A DNA stretch of 64,000 nucleotides. Source: Flavobacterium cellulosilyticum (lineage in GTDB: Bacteria > Bacteroidota > Bacteroidia > Flavobacteriales > Flavobacteriaceae). The notes below the pieces were generated by a model that was not told the DNA's origin, did not search any database, and saw only the letters and a program-made list of their open reading frames with translations. This document shows, in pieces, positions 53,971-63,332 of the stretch (position 1 is the first letter of the stretch; each line of letters opens with the position of its first letter). The position numbers and the translations under genes were made by a program. Location of the stretch: the NCBI RefSeq assembly GCF_004349355.1, contig NZ_SMFK01000001.1, positions 919,393 through 983,392 on the forward strand, read 5' to 3'.

Positions 53971-56200
53971 TACGATTCTTCTTTTTGTTTATGGAGTAAT
54001 TTTTGCATGCGGTGGAGGCGAAGATTGGGGATGGTTTTTTGATTCTAATTTTGCCCCAGAAACATTTGTCGATAAATCCTATTCGCCACTTTTCCTATCT
54101 CAAGAAGTATTTTACGGGATTGGATTTGACACCGAACACACCACAAGATTCAATGACGAAAATAGTGCCGACTGGACCACTTTTTTGGGTGATAATATAC
54201 CTGCAAAGGACTTGACGTTTTTCTTAACCGATTCAAGTAGTGCTGATGTTAAGGGACTAACTGCCTTTTTCAAATATAAAAAGACAAATAAATTTTCGGT
54301 GAAATGGAAAAATAAAATAAAATTGAATGATTCAAAAACGAAAGATTTTATACTATTTTTAAAAGATGTACAGGAAGTTGAACACTTTTCAACCCAGAAA
54401 TACGATTCTTGGAATTATGACGCAATTGTTAAACCAGCAGTTTTGACCAACTTGAATTGGATAAAATCCATGGAAAAAAAATATGCCGCAACCAATGATC
54501 CATTTTTGAAGAACAGGTATTGGTTTCTTGTAATTAAAACTAGTTTTTACAGTACTACTCCAGAATTTGGTACTGCCTTTTTTTACAATACTCAAAAAGA
54601 CACTCCCAAAAACACCTTATATTATAGAGCTCTTGCTTATCAAGCAGGAATTGAATACCAACAAAAGCATTTTGCCAAATCCAATTATTTATACAGTCAG
54701 GTTTTTGACAAATGCCCAAGTTTACGAGTAGTTTCTGCGTATAGTTTTCATCCACAAGAGGAAAAAGACTGGAAGGAATCGTTGAATATGGCTAAATCTG
54801 ACGAAGAAAAAGCCGCTCTTTGGGCCATTCAAGGCTATTATACAGATGAAGAACAAGCCATTGCCGAAATCTACAAAATACAGCCTAAAAGCGAGCATCT
54901 TGATTATTTATTGACCCGATTAATCAATAACCAAGAAAATAAAATAGACCATTCGTTCAAGCAAAATTCCGTTCTTGAATACAAAAAAAGAACCAAAGAC
55001 AGTATTTCTAAATCGAGTATCAATTTAGTTTTGAAAATTGCACAATCAAACCAAACGGCGAAACCTTATTTGTGGAATGTGGCTGCGGGATATTTAGAAA
55101 CCTTAAATGGTAATATTAAACAAGCCGAAGTTAATTTTGATAATGCCGAAAGCAAAATGCCACAAACATCATTAGCAATCAGTCAAGTTCGTTTGCTGCG
55201 ATTCGTAAATAATTTGAGTAAAATAGACCAAATAGATTCCAATAACGAAAAAACAATTTTAAAAGATTTGACTTGGTTGTATGATGAGTTGCCAAAATTG
55301 AACATTGAAAATTTACGATACGAAAATGCCACAACTTGGAGTAAAAATTATTTGTCAGCATTATACAAATCTCAAAAAAATGAAGTTTTGGCCGAATTGT
55401 TTGTTAGAGACAACAGCTTTTATGATAATGAAAAGAAATTAGAAGCAATGAAAACATTTTTGGCTAAAAACAACAAAACTGCAATAGAAAAAATTGGAGT
55501 TAGTGTTTATAATGTCAATTTAGTGGATATCAATAATTATCAAGCTGTAGCTGCTACATTTGCCAATAAAATACCCGAAGCAATTGCGTTTATGCAAAAA
55601 ACAGAGGACTTGCAAAACGTGAAATTTTATGGAAATCCATTCAACGGATATATCAAAGATTGCCACGATTGTGAACACGCTGTTATTCAAAAAAAGAAAT
55701 ATTCGAAAATAGATTTCTTGAATACATTAAAAATAATGCAAGACAATATTTCCAATGGAGAAGAGGTTTATAGCAATTCATTATTGCTCGGTAATGCATT
55801 TTACAACATTACCCATTTTGGTAATGCAAGAATATTTCACGAAACTAATATTAATGGATATGGATACAGCCCGTATGATTTTAGAGATCCAATTAGAGCT
55901 ATGGTTACGGATTGTTCGCTGGCAAAAATGTATTATAAAATGGCTCTAGAAGCTACTACAAACCGAGAGCAAAAAGCCAAATGCTATTACATGATTGCCA
56001 AATGTGAAAGAAATGAGTATTATAATGTAAAATACAAGTTGATAACCAATGCCAATTGTTGGAAAATTACCGATGACAAAATCAATTTTTTAGCTTGGGA
56101 TGGATTTAAAAAATTAAAAGCCAACTATTCAGATACAAAATACTATCAAGAGGTGGTCAATGAATGCGGGTATTTCAAAACATACATCAGTCAAAAATAA
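53930..56200 (+). CDS. Large exported protein of unknown function
   Basis: 756 residues. N-terminal signal or anchor (LLLGFSTILLFVYGVIFAC) followed by CGGGEDWGWFFDSNFAP; the Cys could be lipidated, although the residue at -2 is Phe, which is unusual. The rest is helical, rich in Lys, Asn and aromatic residues, with TPR-like helical pairs in the middle (YYRALAYQAGIEYQ, FAKSNYLYSQVF, IKQAEVNFDNAES). A Cys-containing block CHDCEHA lies near residue 580. Not recognised. Paired with the overlapping upstream lipoprotein; convergent with the ComF gene four bases away. Confidence 0.72.
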   Translation: MKKTFLRKLLLGFSTILLFVYGVIFACGGGEDWGWFFDSNFAPETFVDKSYSPLFLSQEVFYGIGFDTEHTTRFNDENSADWTTFLGDNIPAKDLTFFLTDSSSADVKGLTAFFKYKKTNKFSVKWKNKIKLNDSKTKDFILFLKDVQEVEHFSTQKYDSWNYDAIVKPAVLTNLNWIKSMEKKYAATNDPFLKNRYWFLVIKTSFYSTTPEFGTAFFYNTQKDTPKNTLYYRALAYQAGIEYQQKHFAKSNYLYSQVFDKCPSLRVVSAYSFHPQEEKDWKESLNMAKSDEEKAALWAIQGYYTDEEQAIAEIYKIQPKSEHLDYLLTRLINNQENKIDHSFKQNSVLEYKKRTKDSISKSSINLVLKIAQSNQTAKPYLWNVAAGYLETLNGNIKQAEVNFDNAESKMPQTSLAISQVRLLRFVNNLSKIDQIDSNNEKTILKDLTWLYDELPKLNIENLRYENATTWSKNYLSALYKSQKNEVLAELFVRDNSFYDNEKKLEAMKTFLAKNNKTAIEKIGVSVYNVNLVDINNYQAVAATFANKIPEAIAFMQKTEDLQNVKFYGNPFNGYIKDCHDCEHAVIQKKKYSKIDFLNTLKIMQDNISNGEEVYSNSLLLGNAFYNITHFGNARIFHETNINGYGYSPYDFRDPIRAMVTDCSLAKMYYKMALEATTNREQKAKCYYMIAKCERNEYYNVKYKLITNANCWKITDDKINFLAWDGFKKLKANYSDTKYYQEVVNECGYFKTYISQK

Positions 56201-56204
56201 TAAA

Positions 56205-56888
56205 TCAAGAATGCGCCATTGCCATACAAACAATACTGATTTTTGCGCCAGGAATTTTAAGTAGAGCATGCGAACAAGCTTCTAAAGTAGAACCTGTCGT
56301 AATTACATCATCAATCAACAAGAAATGTTTGTTATGGTCTTTTTCTGTAAATGAAACATCAAAAATGGTGTCGATTCCTTCACTTCTGTTCAATAAGTTT
56401 TTCTTGGATTGCGTTTTCGAGTAAATATTCCGAACAACTATAGTTGGATTGTATGGAATATTCAAACCGTTAGAAAGTGCTAATCCAAAATCCGTAACCT
56501 GATTATAGCCTCTTTCCCTGAGTTTTCGTTTGTGCAAAGGCACAGGAATTATTTCATCTATTGAATTTATTATTGTCGAATTAATCAAATCGGCTGCATA
56601 CCATTCTCCCAAAACAGTTCCAATTTCTTCATGACCTTTGTATTTCAAATTGTGAATCAATTCTTGAACAATCCCTTTTTTATGGAAATACAACATTGCA
56701 GAAGTAAATTCTACAGGAATTCGGCCATAAAATTTTTTGAAAGCTTCGTTTTCTGGATTCAAATGATGATTAGTCAGCGGAATATTGTGTCTGCAAACTG
56801 TACAAATCACATTTTCATTCGATAATAAAAGCGAATGACAACCGGCACAAACTGGTGGATAAAATAAATTGATAATGGATTTGAACAT
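56205..56888 (-). CDS. ComF family phosphoribosyltransferase-like protein
   Basis: 227 residues. N-terminal zinc ribbon (YPPVCAGCHSLL and VICTVCRHNIP), then a type I phosphoribosyltransferase domain: IIPVPLHKRKLRERGYNQV and the PRPP loop HFLLIDDVITTGSTLEAC. Homologs ComF/GntX act in DNA uptake during natural transformation; some members lack transferase activity. Nothing nearby indicates a competence operon. It converges on the large unknown gene. Confidence 0.92.
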   Translation of the reverse strand: MFKSIINLFYPPVCAGCHSLLLSNENVICTVCRHNIPLTNHHLNPENEAFKKFYGRIPVEFTSAMLYFHKKGIVQELIHNLKYKGHEEIGTVLGEWYAADLINSTIINSIDEIIPVPLHKRKLRERGYNQVTDFGLALSNGLNIPYNPTIVVRNIYSKTQSKKNLLNRSEGIDTIFDVSFTEKDHNKHFLLIDDVITTGSTLEACSHALLKIPGAKISIVCMAMAHS

Positions 56889-57103
56889 ACGAAGTCGATT
56901 TTAGTCATAAAAATAAGTAAATCAATGATTCAATCGTTATTAAATTACTCTTAGATGTCGTTTATTTTAAATCCATTAAGATATGTAAGAATCCATTAAT
57001 CTTAAACCCTTAATAAATCTTAAATATCTTAATGGTTGAAATTTTAAATACAGAATGTTTCACAAAATATACATCAGAACCTTTTTTTTAAGTTCACTTT
57101 TTA

Positions 57104-57111
57104 TATTTTTG
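57104..57111 (+). promoter_or_regulatory. glyS -7 box
   Basis: TAttTTTG ending seven bases before the glyS ATG; the transcript may be nearly leaderless. No clear -33 TTG. Confidence 0.55.
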
Positions 57112-57118
57112 CACCACT

Positions 57119-58660
57119 ATGGCAAAACAAGAAGATTTATTTAAAAATGTAATTTCGCACGCGAAGGAATACGGATTTATTTTTCCGTCTAGCGAAATTT
57201 ACGATGGTTTAAGTGCGGTTTATGATTATGCACAAAACGGAGTCGAATTAAAAAAGAACATACGGGAATATTGGTGGAAATCAATGGTTCAAATGAACGA
57301 TAACATCGTTGGTCTTGACGCGGCAATATTGATGCACCCAACTACTTGGAAAGCTTCAGGTCACGTAGACGCCTTCAATGATCCATTAATAGATAACAAA
57401 GATTCAAAAAAGCGATACAGAGCCGACGTTTTGATCGAAGATTATGCTGAAAAGTTAAATCTAAAAGCTAAAAAAGAAATCGAAAAAGCGAAAGTTCGTT
57501 TTGGTGATACTTTTAACGAACATGAATTTATTACAACCAATGCTCGAGTTGTAGAATATTTGGCTAAAGAAAGAGAAATTCTAGAAAGAATGGCGCGTTC
57601 TTTAGGTGCTGGAGATTTAGAAGATGTAAAAGCATTAATCGAAGAGTTGGAAATTGCTTGTCCTGATTCGGGATCACGTAATTGGACCGAAGTGCGTCAA
57701 TTTAATTTGATGTTCGGAACAAAATTAGGTGCTTCTGCAGATACAGCAATGGATTTATACTTGCGTCCAGAAACTGCTCAAGGAATTTTTGTAAATTTCT
57801 TAAATGTTCAAAAATCAGGTAGAATGAAAGTTCCCTTTGGTATTGCACAAACTGGAAAAGCCTTTAGAAATGAAATTGTTGCCAGGCAATTCATTTTTCG
57901 TATGCGGGAATTCGAACAAATGGAAATGCAATTTTTTGTGCGTCCAGGAGATGAAATGCATTGGTACGAACACTGGAAAACAGCTCGTTTGAACTGGCAT
58001 TTATCACTAGGTTTAGGAAAAGACAATTATCGTTTTCATGATCACGAAAAATTAGCCCATTATGCTAATGCAGCGGCTGATATTGAGTTTAATTTTCCTT
58101 TCGGTTTCAAAGAATTAGAAGGGATTCACTCACGTACTGATTTCGATTTAAAAGCACATGAAGAATTTTCAGGTAGAAAATTGCAATATTTTGATGCTGA
58201 ATTGAATCAAAATTATGTTCCTTATGTGGTAGAAACATCAGTTGGTTTAGATAGAATGTTCTTAGCAGTTTTCGCTACGTCATTAAAAGAAGAAACGCTT
58301 GAAGATGGATCTACTAGAACGGTATTGAAATTGCCAGCCGTTTTAGCTCCTACTAAAGCAGCAATTTTTCCTTTAGTTAAAAAAGATGGCTTGCCAGAAA
58401 TCGCACACAAAATCATCGATGATTTGCGTTGGGATTTCAGTGTGACTTATGATGAAAAAGATGCTGTAGGAAGACGTTACAGAAGACAAGATGCATTGGG
58501 AACTCCTTTTTGTATAACTGTTGATCATCAAACTATCGAAGACCAAACGGTAACGATTCGTCATAGAGATACAATGAAACAAGACCGCGTAGCTATTGTA
58601 GATTTGAAATCCATTATCGAAAATGAAGTTTCGATGAAAAATTGGTTGATGAAAATGTAG
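57119..58660 (+). CDS. glyS: Glycyl-tRNA synthetase, dimeric type
   Basis: 513 residues, class II synthetase of the single-chain alpha2 type shared with eukaryotes and many bacteria, distinct from the alpha2beta2 enzyme of E. coli. Blocks: IFPSSEIYDGLSAVYDYA, MFGTKLGASADTAMDLYLRP ETAQG (motif region), FRNEIVARQFIFRMREFEQME (motif 2), GIHSRTDFDL and the motif-3-like VETSVGLDRMFLAV. A C-terminal anticodon-binding domain spans about 410-510 (PTKAAIFPLVKK). Monocistronic with a strong terminator. Confidence 0.96.
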   Translation: MAKQEDLFKNVISHAKEYGFIFPSSEIYDGLSAVYDYAQNGVELKKNIREYWWKSMVQMNDNIVGLDAAILMHPTTWKASGHVDAFNDPLIDNKDSKKRYRADVLIEDYAEKLNLKAKKEIEKAKVRFGDTFNEHEFITTNARVVEYLAKEREILERMARSLGAGDLEDVKALIEELEIACPDSGSRNWTEVRQFNLMFGTKLGASADTAMDLYLRPETAQGIFVNFLNVQKSGRMKVPFGIAQTGKAFRNEIVARQFIFRMREFEQMEMQFFVRPGDEMHWYEHWKTARLNWHLSLGLGKDNYRFHDHEKLAHYANAAADIEFNFPFGFKELEGIHSRTDFDLKAHEEFSGRKLQYFDAELNQNYVPYVVETSVGLDRMFLAVFATSLKEETLEDGSTRTVLKLPAVLAPTKAAIFPLVKKDGLPEIAHKIIDDLRWDFSVTYDEKDAVGRRYRRQDALGTPFCITVDHQTIEDQTVTIRHRDTMKQDRVAIVDLKSIIENEVSMKNWLMKM

Positions 58661-58687
58661 ATAAAAGGTTAATCGCTTAACAAGTTA

Positions 58688-58721
58688 TAAAAAAAGCTTC
58701 TCGATTGAGAAGCTTTTTTTG
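58688..58721. terminator. Bidirectional terminator between convergent genes
   Basis: AGCTTCTC, GATT loop, GAGAAGCT, with A tract before and T tract after. Serves glyS and the convergent outer-membrane protein gene. Confidence 0.9.
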
Positions 58722-58723
58722 TT

Positions 58724-59266
58724 TTAGAATCTATATCCGAGAAATAAATCGCCCCTGAAAACAGCTTCTGGAGTGTTTATGTTTCCGCCTAGAGTTCTGC
58801 CAAAACCAATTAAAGTTTCGAATACAAAACCAGAGGAATTGATCCATTTTTTTCCTAAAGCTAAACCTAAAGCTCCTGCACTGTATTTTTCATTAGTAGA
58901 ATAATAATTAATATTGTTATTTCCTGCAAAATATTTCGCAAATCCTTCTACAAAAAATCCTTTGGCACCATATTCTTTTGTTTCTTGGAAATAAAAACGA
59001 GCAAATGGAGTTACTGAAAAATCTTCGGGATAATCACTGTTTTTGCTAAGATTTACTAAAATCGAACTACCATAGGTAAAGTTTTTAGAGTAAATGTATT
59101 CATAAGTAACTTCAAGGATTGGTCCAGCAAGAAGTTTTACTGCACCTACTTTTAATTCATGTTTTCTGTCAAAAATTGTGGTTTCTGTGGGTTTGTCAGT
59201 TATTGTTTCTTGACAAAAGACTAAAGCCGAAACCATTATGCAGAATAATAGATATGTTTTTTTCAT
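58724..59266 (-). CDS. Small outer-membrane beta-barrel-like protein
   Basis: 180 residues. Signal peptide (MKKTYLLFCIMVSALVFCQ), then alternating amphipathic strands with aromatic girdles (HELKVGAVKLLAGPILEVTYEYI split across strands, SVTPFARFYFQE, GFFVEGFAKYFAG, GLALGKKW, FVFETLIGFGRTLGG) and a C-terminal strand ending GYRF. Matches the DUF3575-like or OmpW-sized eight-strand barrels of Bacteroidota; exact family uncertain. Located just downstream of the arsenic operon, separated by 56 bases; a link is not shown. Confidence 0.78.
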   Translation of the reverse strand: MKKTYLLFCIMVSALVFCQETITDKPTETTIFDRKHELKVGAVKLLAGPILEVTYEYIYSKNFTYGSSILVNLSKNSDYPEDFSVTPFARFYFQETKEYGAKGFFVEGFAKYFAGNNNINYYSTNEKYSAGALGLALGKKWINSSGFVFETLIGFGRTLGGNINTPEAVFRGDLFLGYRF

Positions 59267-59322
59267 TTTTATCTGAATTTAGCATTAAATATATTTCTAA
59301 TTATTCTCACTTTATTTAAAAA

Positions 59323-60393
59323 TCAAATATTTTTAGTATAATATTTTTTTCTAAACCAAAAAGCTACGTTTACCAAAGCAATTAGTGCAGGTACTTCTAC
59401 TAATGGACCAATAACACCCGCAAAAGCTTGCCCCGAATTAATACCAAATACACCAATAGAAACTGCAATAGCTAATTCGAAGTTGTTTCCAGTTGCTGTA
59501 AAGGCAATGGCTGTGGCTTTGGAGTAATCGGCGCCAAAATACTTCCCAATAAAGAAACTAATGACAAACATTATCGTAAAATAAATTACTAACGGAAGCG
59601 CAATTCGCAATACATCGAAAGGAATTTGGACGATTAATTCCCCTTTTAAACTAAACATTAAAACAATGGTAAACAATAATGCGATTAAGGTAATTGGTGA
59701 AATAAAAGGAACATATTTGGATTCAAACCATTCTGAACCTTTAAGTTCAATTAGTGCATATCGAGTGATGATTCCGAGTGCAAAAGGAATTCCTAAATAA
59801 ATACCCACACTTTCGGCGATTTGTCCAATGCTGATGTTGACTTCAAAGCCAGTATAGCCGAAATAAGGAGGTAAAATGGTTATAAACAGGTAAGCATAGA
59901 TGCTGTAAAGTACTACTTGGAAAATACTGTTTAAGGCAATCAAACCTGCTGCGTATTCTCGGTTTCCATCGGCGAGATCATTCCAAACTACCACCATCGC
60001 AATACAACGCGCTAATCCGATTAGAATAACTCCAATCATATATTCGGGATAGTTATTTAAAAAAAGTAAAGCCAATACAAACATTAAGATAGGTCCAACA
60101 ATCCAGTTGAGGAATAAGGAAGCGCCAAGGACTTTGGTGTTTTTGAATACCTCGCCCATTTGTTCATATTTCACTTTGGCCAATGGCGGATACATCATTA
60201 ATATTAATCCAATGGCCAAAGGAATATTTGTGGTACCACTCGAAAAAGAATTGATGAAATTACCACTCGACGGGATGAAATAGCCTATTGAAACTCCAAC
60301 CGCCATTGTCAAGAAAATCCAAAGTGTTAGATAGCTGTCGAGAAAACTTAATTTTTTTCTTGCAACAACAGGACTGCAATTATTTGCTGACAT
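59323..60393 (-). CDS. arsB: Arsenite efflux permease, ACR3 family
   Basis: Exports arsenite across the inner membrane. 356 residues with about ten membrane segments. ACR3 features: [20 protein letters not shown] at the N-terminus, [14 protein letters not shown], and the conserved transport Cys in [18 protein letters not shown]; late helix [20 protein letters not shown]. This is ACR3 rather than the unrelated ArsB antiporter fold; the symbol follows common usage. One base separates it from the upstream arsenate reductase gene. Last gene of the arsenic operon. Confidence 0.94.
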   Translation of the reverse strand: MSANNCSPVVARKKLSFLDSYLTLWIFLTMAVGVSIGYFIPSSGNFINSFSSGTTNIPLAIGLILMMYPPLAKVKYEQMGEVFKNTKVLGASLFLNWIVGPILMFVLALLFLNNYPEYMIGVILIGLARCIAMVVVWNDLADGNREYAAGLIALNSIFQVVLYSIYAYLFITILPPYFGYTGFEVNISIGQIAESVGIYLGIPFALGIITRYALIELKGSEWFESKYVPFISPITLIALLFTIVLMFSLKGELIVQIPFDVLRIALPLVIYFTIMFVISFFIGKYFGADYSKATAIAFTATGNNFELAIAVSIGVFGINSGQAFAGVIGPLVEVPALIALVNVAFWFRKKYYTKNI

Positions 60394-60394
60394 A

Positions 60395-61027
60395 TTATTT
60401 TTTTATTTGGGAGAATACATAAAACATTTCGGTGGCAATTTGTAAGCTGCGTTCCTCATATTTTTCAGCTTGTTGTGGGGTATTGTCAAATGCTTTAGGG
60501 TCTTCATAAGTAATAGGAATCCGTTTTTCGGCACCTGGAATAAACGGACAGCCTTGATCAGCGGACGAACAAGTCATAATTGCTGCAAATTCACTTTGTG
60601 GATTAAAATCATCGTCAAAGGTTTTTGAGAAACCTATAATTGGAGGTGAATTTTGAGTATATTTTATCGCATATACAGGATTACTTCCTTCCGCTATGGT
60701 TTTAATCTGAAAACCTTGTTTGGCCAAGGTTTTGGCTGCCATAGGAAATAGTGCTGTTGCCTCTGTTCCTCCAGAATAACAAAATACATTTTTTATAGCA
60801 TAAAATGCTGCTGCAGTTTGTGCCCAAACTTGTGATAAATGACTTCTTCTTGAATTGTGGGTGCAGATTAAGTTGAGTCTTATTTCTTGATTGTGGTTGG
60901 TTTTGCTTTGTATAAAATCAATTAGAGGTTGCAATATGATTTTACGTTCTATTGCAATACTTTCAAAGTTGAAAGTAATGGCTAAGTTTTCAATTTCAGG
61001 AAAGAGGATTGTTTTTGTAAGGTTCAT
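60395..61027 (-). CDS. arsC: Arsenate reductase, low-molecular-weight phosphatase type
   Basis: Reduces arsenate to arsenite for export. 210 residues with an N-terminal helical extension of about 50. P-loop [14 protein letters not shown] gives the nucleophile Cys, and [15 protein letters not shown] gives two more Cys seven residues apart, the same spacing as Cys82/Cys89 of the Staphylococcus/Bacillus thioredoxin-coupled enzyme. All three redox Cys are therefore present. Longer than those enzymes (about 130) because of the extension and an insertion. Commonly annotated as protein-tyrosine-phosphatase. Confidence 0.9.
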   Translation of the reverse strand: MNLTKTILFPEIENLAITFNFESIAIERKIILQPLIDFIQSKTNHNQEIRLNLICTHNSRRSHLSQVWAQTAAAFYAIKNVFCYSGGTEATALFPMAAKTLAKQGFQIKTIAEGSNPVYAIKYTQNSPPIIGFSKTFDDDFNPQSEFAAIMTCSSADQGCPFIPGAEKRIPITYEDPKAFDNTPQQAEKYEERSLQIATEMFYVFSQIKK

Positions 61028-61049
61028 TTGTAATTAGTTTATATAAAAA

Positions 61050-61496
61050 TTAGCAACAGCTTCCTCCTGGAGTGCAGCAACTTGGTTCGTTTATTTTTTC
61101 TGAAGGGATGCCACATTGATCTTGAGCCAAACAAGCGGTTTGTTTATTAACCAAAACAAAGTCTTCCCCATTGAAATCTAAATCGTATTTGCCGATTGTT
61201 TGTGTTTGATATTCAACTTCTATTTCGGAATCTTCTATTCCTAGAACTTTTTCAGACAATTCGATAATAGAAGTTAATTTTTGAGGTTTCAAACGATGGT
61301 CAAAATCATTTGCATTCCATAATTGAAAGTTGACTACAGTTTCCTTTCGAATTGTTCCTCCGCAATCAATAAAGTTTTTAGTGATTAAACCAACTTCGGT
61401 TACATGAAAGTGTTCTGGTACTTCCGTTCCGTCATCCAATATAAAGTTAACGGCTTCAACTGTTTTTAGGATGTTTTTTATTTGTGATAATTTCAT
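61050..61496 (-). CDS. DUF6428-like protein with cysteine-rich tail
   Basis: 148 residues, soluble. The body has FILDDGTEVPEHFHVTEVG and IDCGGTIRKETVVNFQLW, a block with His and Cys typical of a small family found in arsenic operons. The C-terminus is Cys-rich (TACLAQDQC, then SCCTPGGSCC), which looks suited to binding arsenite or another soft metal. Function not established; a chaperone or storage role in arsenic handling is inferred from position between arsR and arsC. Confidence 0.8.
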   Translation of the reverse strand: MKLSQIKNILKTVEAVNFILDDGTEVPEHFHVTEVGLITKNFIDCGGTIRKETVVNFQLWNANDFDHRLKPQKLTSIIELSEKVLGIEDSEIEVEYQTQTIGKYDLDFNGEDFVLVNKQTACLAQDQCGIPSEKINEPSCCTPGGSCC

Positions 61497-61527
61497 CTTT
61501 TTTTAAATTTAAATTATGAACATTGAA

Positions 61528-61884
61528 TTACTTGATATTCTCGAAAAACATTTGAAATAGAGTTGTTTTATTTTTATCTAAATGCTTAGTTACATTCTGG
61601 AAAAAATATTTTATTTTTTCAAATCCTACTTCATCAATACAATAGCATAAATTTTTTCCTGTAATAGTTCCTTTAATAAGACCTGCTTTTTTCAATTCAG
61701 ATAAATGTTTCGATACTGTAGATTGAGCTAAGGGTAGTTCTTCTACAAGATCTCCACAAATACATGAGTTAGATTTCATGAGCAACTGCATAATTGCCAA
61801 TCGTGCAGGATGTCCTAATGCTTTTAGGACTTCGGCCATGTCGTTTGTCTCTTTTGTGAAACCAATTGTCTTCGTTATTCCCAT
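61528..61884 (-). CDS. arsR: ArsR/SmtB-family repressor
   Basis: 118 residues, winged helix. N-terminal LKALGHPARLAIMQLL, metalloid site with Cys pair in NSCICGDLVEELP at the start of the DNA-recognition helix region (LAQSTVSKHLSELKKAGLI). This CxC placement is the classic ArsR arsenite sensor. It should repress the operon until As(III) binds. First gene of arsR-DUF6428-arsC-acr3; a dyad at 61884-61901 overlaps its start. Confidence 0.93.
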   Translation of the reverse strand: MGITKTIGFTKETNDMAEVLKALGHPARLAIMQLLMKSNSCICGDLVEELPLAQSTVSKHLSELKKAGLIKGTITGKNLCYCIDEVGFEKIKYFFQNVTKHLDKNKTTLFQMFFENIK

Positions 61885-61901
61885 ATCGCAATATTACGAT
61901 A
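61884..61901 (-). promoter_or_regulatory. Probable ArsR operator
   Basis: TATCG-N8-CGATA dyad touching the arsR start codon. On the minus strand it contains TAATATTG, a near match to the -7 box, so repressor binding would cover the promoter. Confidence 0.6.
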
Positions 61902-62209
61902 ATAGTTTTAATTAACAAAATATAATTTATATAACTTTTAATTTTTGATGGTTAACGGCTCATTTATTGCATTTTATCGGTTTTATTTGCAGTTAAATTT
62001 TTTGTATTAACATTTAGTAAATACATATTAACAACTTATGTGCTAAGTAATGTAAATGTTTATTTTTATGCCGTTAAATAGGAGTATTCATGTGAATTTT
62101 AATGCTTTTGTTTGATTAGTTTCCCCAAACTACCTTTTTTTACTTACCGCTTTGAAGTAGTATACTTCGAATGTCTAATGTTATGCCTTAAAAACAGGAT
62201 AAGACATTG
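61885..62209. other. Divergent gap between arsR and the LytTR regulator
   Basis: 325 bases without a gene. Holds the ArsR dyad at one end and a GAAGTA-gta-TACTTC palindrome (62154-62168) at the other; the middle is AT-rich. Confidence 0.65.
62151..62171. promoter_or_regulatory. Palindrome upstream of the LytTR gene
   Basis: GAAGTA, GTA, TACTTC, extended by two more A-T pairs and one G-T pair on each side. Ends 38 bases before the ATG at 62210. Operator candidate. Confidence 0.45.
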
Positions 62210-63286
62210 ATGAATTACCCGTACATTATTATTGATGATGATCAAGAAAGTGTTTTGAGAACTAAAGCAATAGCTAATGGTTTTTCAGAGCTTGCTTTTG
62301 TGGCATCGGCTAACAACTATACGGACGGTTTAAATCTTATATTAGAACTTTCTCCAAAAATAATTTTTCTTGAAATTGACCCAGCAGATAAAGAGAGTAA
62401 TCTATCATTGGCACTAATCAATGAGTTATATCGCTATTTGAAAATTATACCTAAAATAATTATCACAACCTCAAAGAAAGAATTGGCTTTTGAAGCCATA
62501 CAATATGAAGTGTCTGATTATATATTAAAACCGATTCAGCGCATTGATTTAATAAAAACATTTTTAAAAATTAAAAAAGCGATTGCAGAAGATGAAGTCT
62601 ATGTAGTGAAAAACGCTGTTCCTGCTGAACATCAAAATCCGAAAGTCGAAAGCGAAATCTACGTAGCTAAAGATCCTGTATATCAAGGAGATAATCCGGT
62701 AGTTTCAGAAATAGCAGATAATGTGGTGCGAACTCCTATTCTAGAAGAAGTTCTTAATGTCTTTTCAGAAGAGGAATACTCTGAAGTGAATAATCCTTTC
62801 CTAAAAGAATTTAAAAAAGGCGATACGGAAGACGAATATTCTGAAGTAAAAAAACCTATACTTGAAGAAGATCAAGAATCTGAGGTTGAAACGATTGCTA
62901 CACAATTTGTTACAAAACAAAATCCAAACATTGAGCAACCACTAATTTTATGTATCAAATCCTATGGAGATTATAGGTATATAGATGCTAAAGATATTTG
63001 TTATTTTCAAGCGGATAATAATTCAACTGACATTCATTTGAACAACGGGGAAATGGTAACAGCCTTCAAAACGTTGAAACATTTTGAAGGAATATTGTCG
63101 TATCCTTTTGTTAGAATTCATAACAGTTATATTCTAAACTGCAATTACATTTCCAGGATTCATACCGGAAATGCAGTATGTTATATTAAAAACAGTACTA
63201 CAAAACTTCCTTTTTCCAAATCGTATAAGTCAAGTGTTGATCTTATTATCTCCGATTTCTCTAATGGTAATTATTTGGAAATTTAA
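62210..63286 (+). CDS. LytTR-type transcription regulator with atypical receiver
   Basis: 358 residues from ATG 62210 (a TTG directly precedes it in frame). Receiver-like domain about 1-125: acidic pair in IIIDDDQE, IIITTSKKE and the conserved Lys in DYILKPI, but the phospho-acceptor position reads FLEIDP, with Glu55 where Asp is normal. An acidic, repetitive linker follows (about 130-240; for example EYSEVNNPFLKEF and EYSEVKKPILEE). The C-terminal LytTR DNA-binding domain (about 245-350) has RYIDAKDICYFQADNNST, VTAFKTLKHFE and FVRIHNSYILNCNYI. It may act without phosphorylation. A secreted repeat protein gene lies 189 bases downstream in the same direction. Confidence 0.87.
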   Translation: MNYPYIIIDDDQESVLRTKAIANGFSELAFVASANNYTDGLNLILELSPKIIFLEIDPADKESNLSLALINELYRYLKIIPKIIITTSKKELAFEAIQYEVSDYILKPIQRIDLIKTFLKIKKAIAEDEVYVVKNAVPAEHQNPKVESEIYVAKDPVYQGDNPVVSEIADNVVRTPILEEVLNVFSEEEYSEVNNPFLKEFKKGDTEDEYSEVKKPILEEDQESEVETIATQFVTKQNPNIEQPLILCIKSYGDYRYIDAKDICYFQADNNSTDIHLNNGEMVTAFKTLKHFEGILSYPFVRIHNSYILNCNYISRIHTGNAVCYIKNSTTKLPFSKSYKSSVDLIISDFSNGNYLEI

Positions 63287-63332
63287 ATAAAATCCATCCA
63301 CCCAGATTTGATGGTCATTCACTATCAAACGA

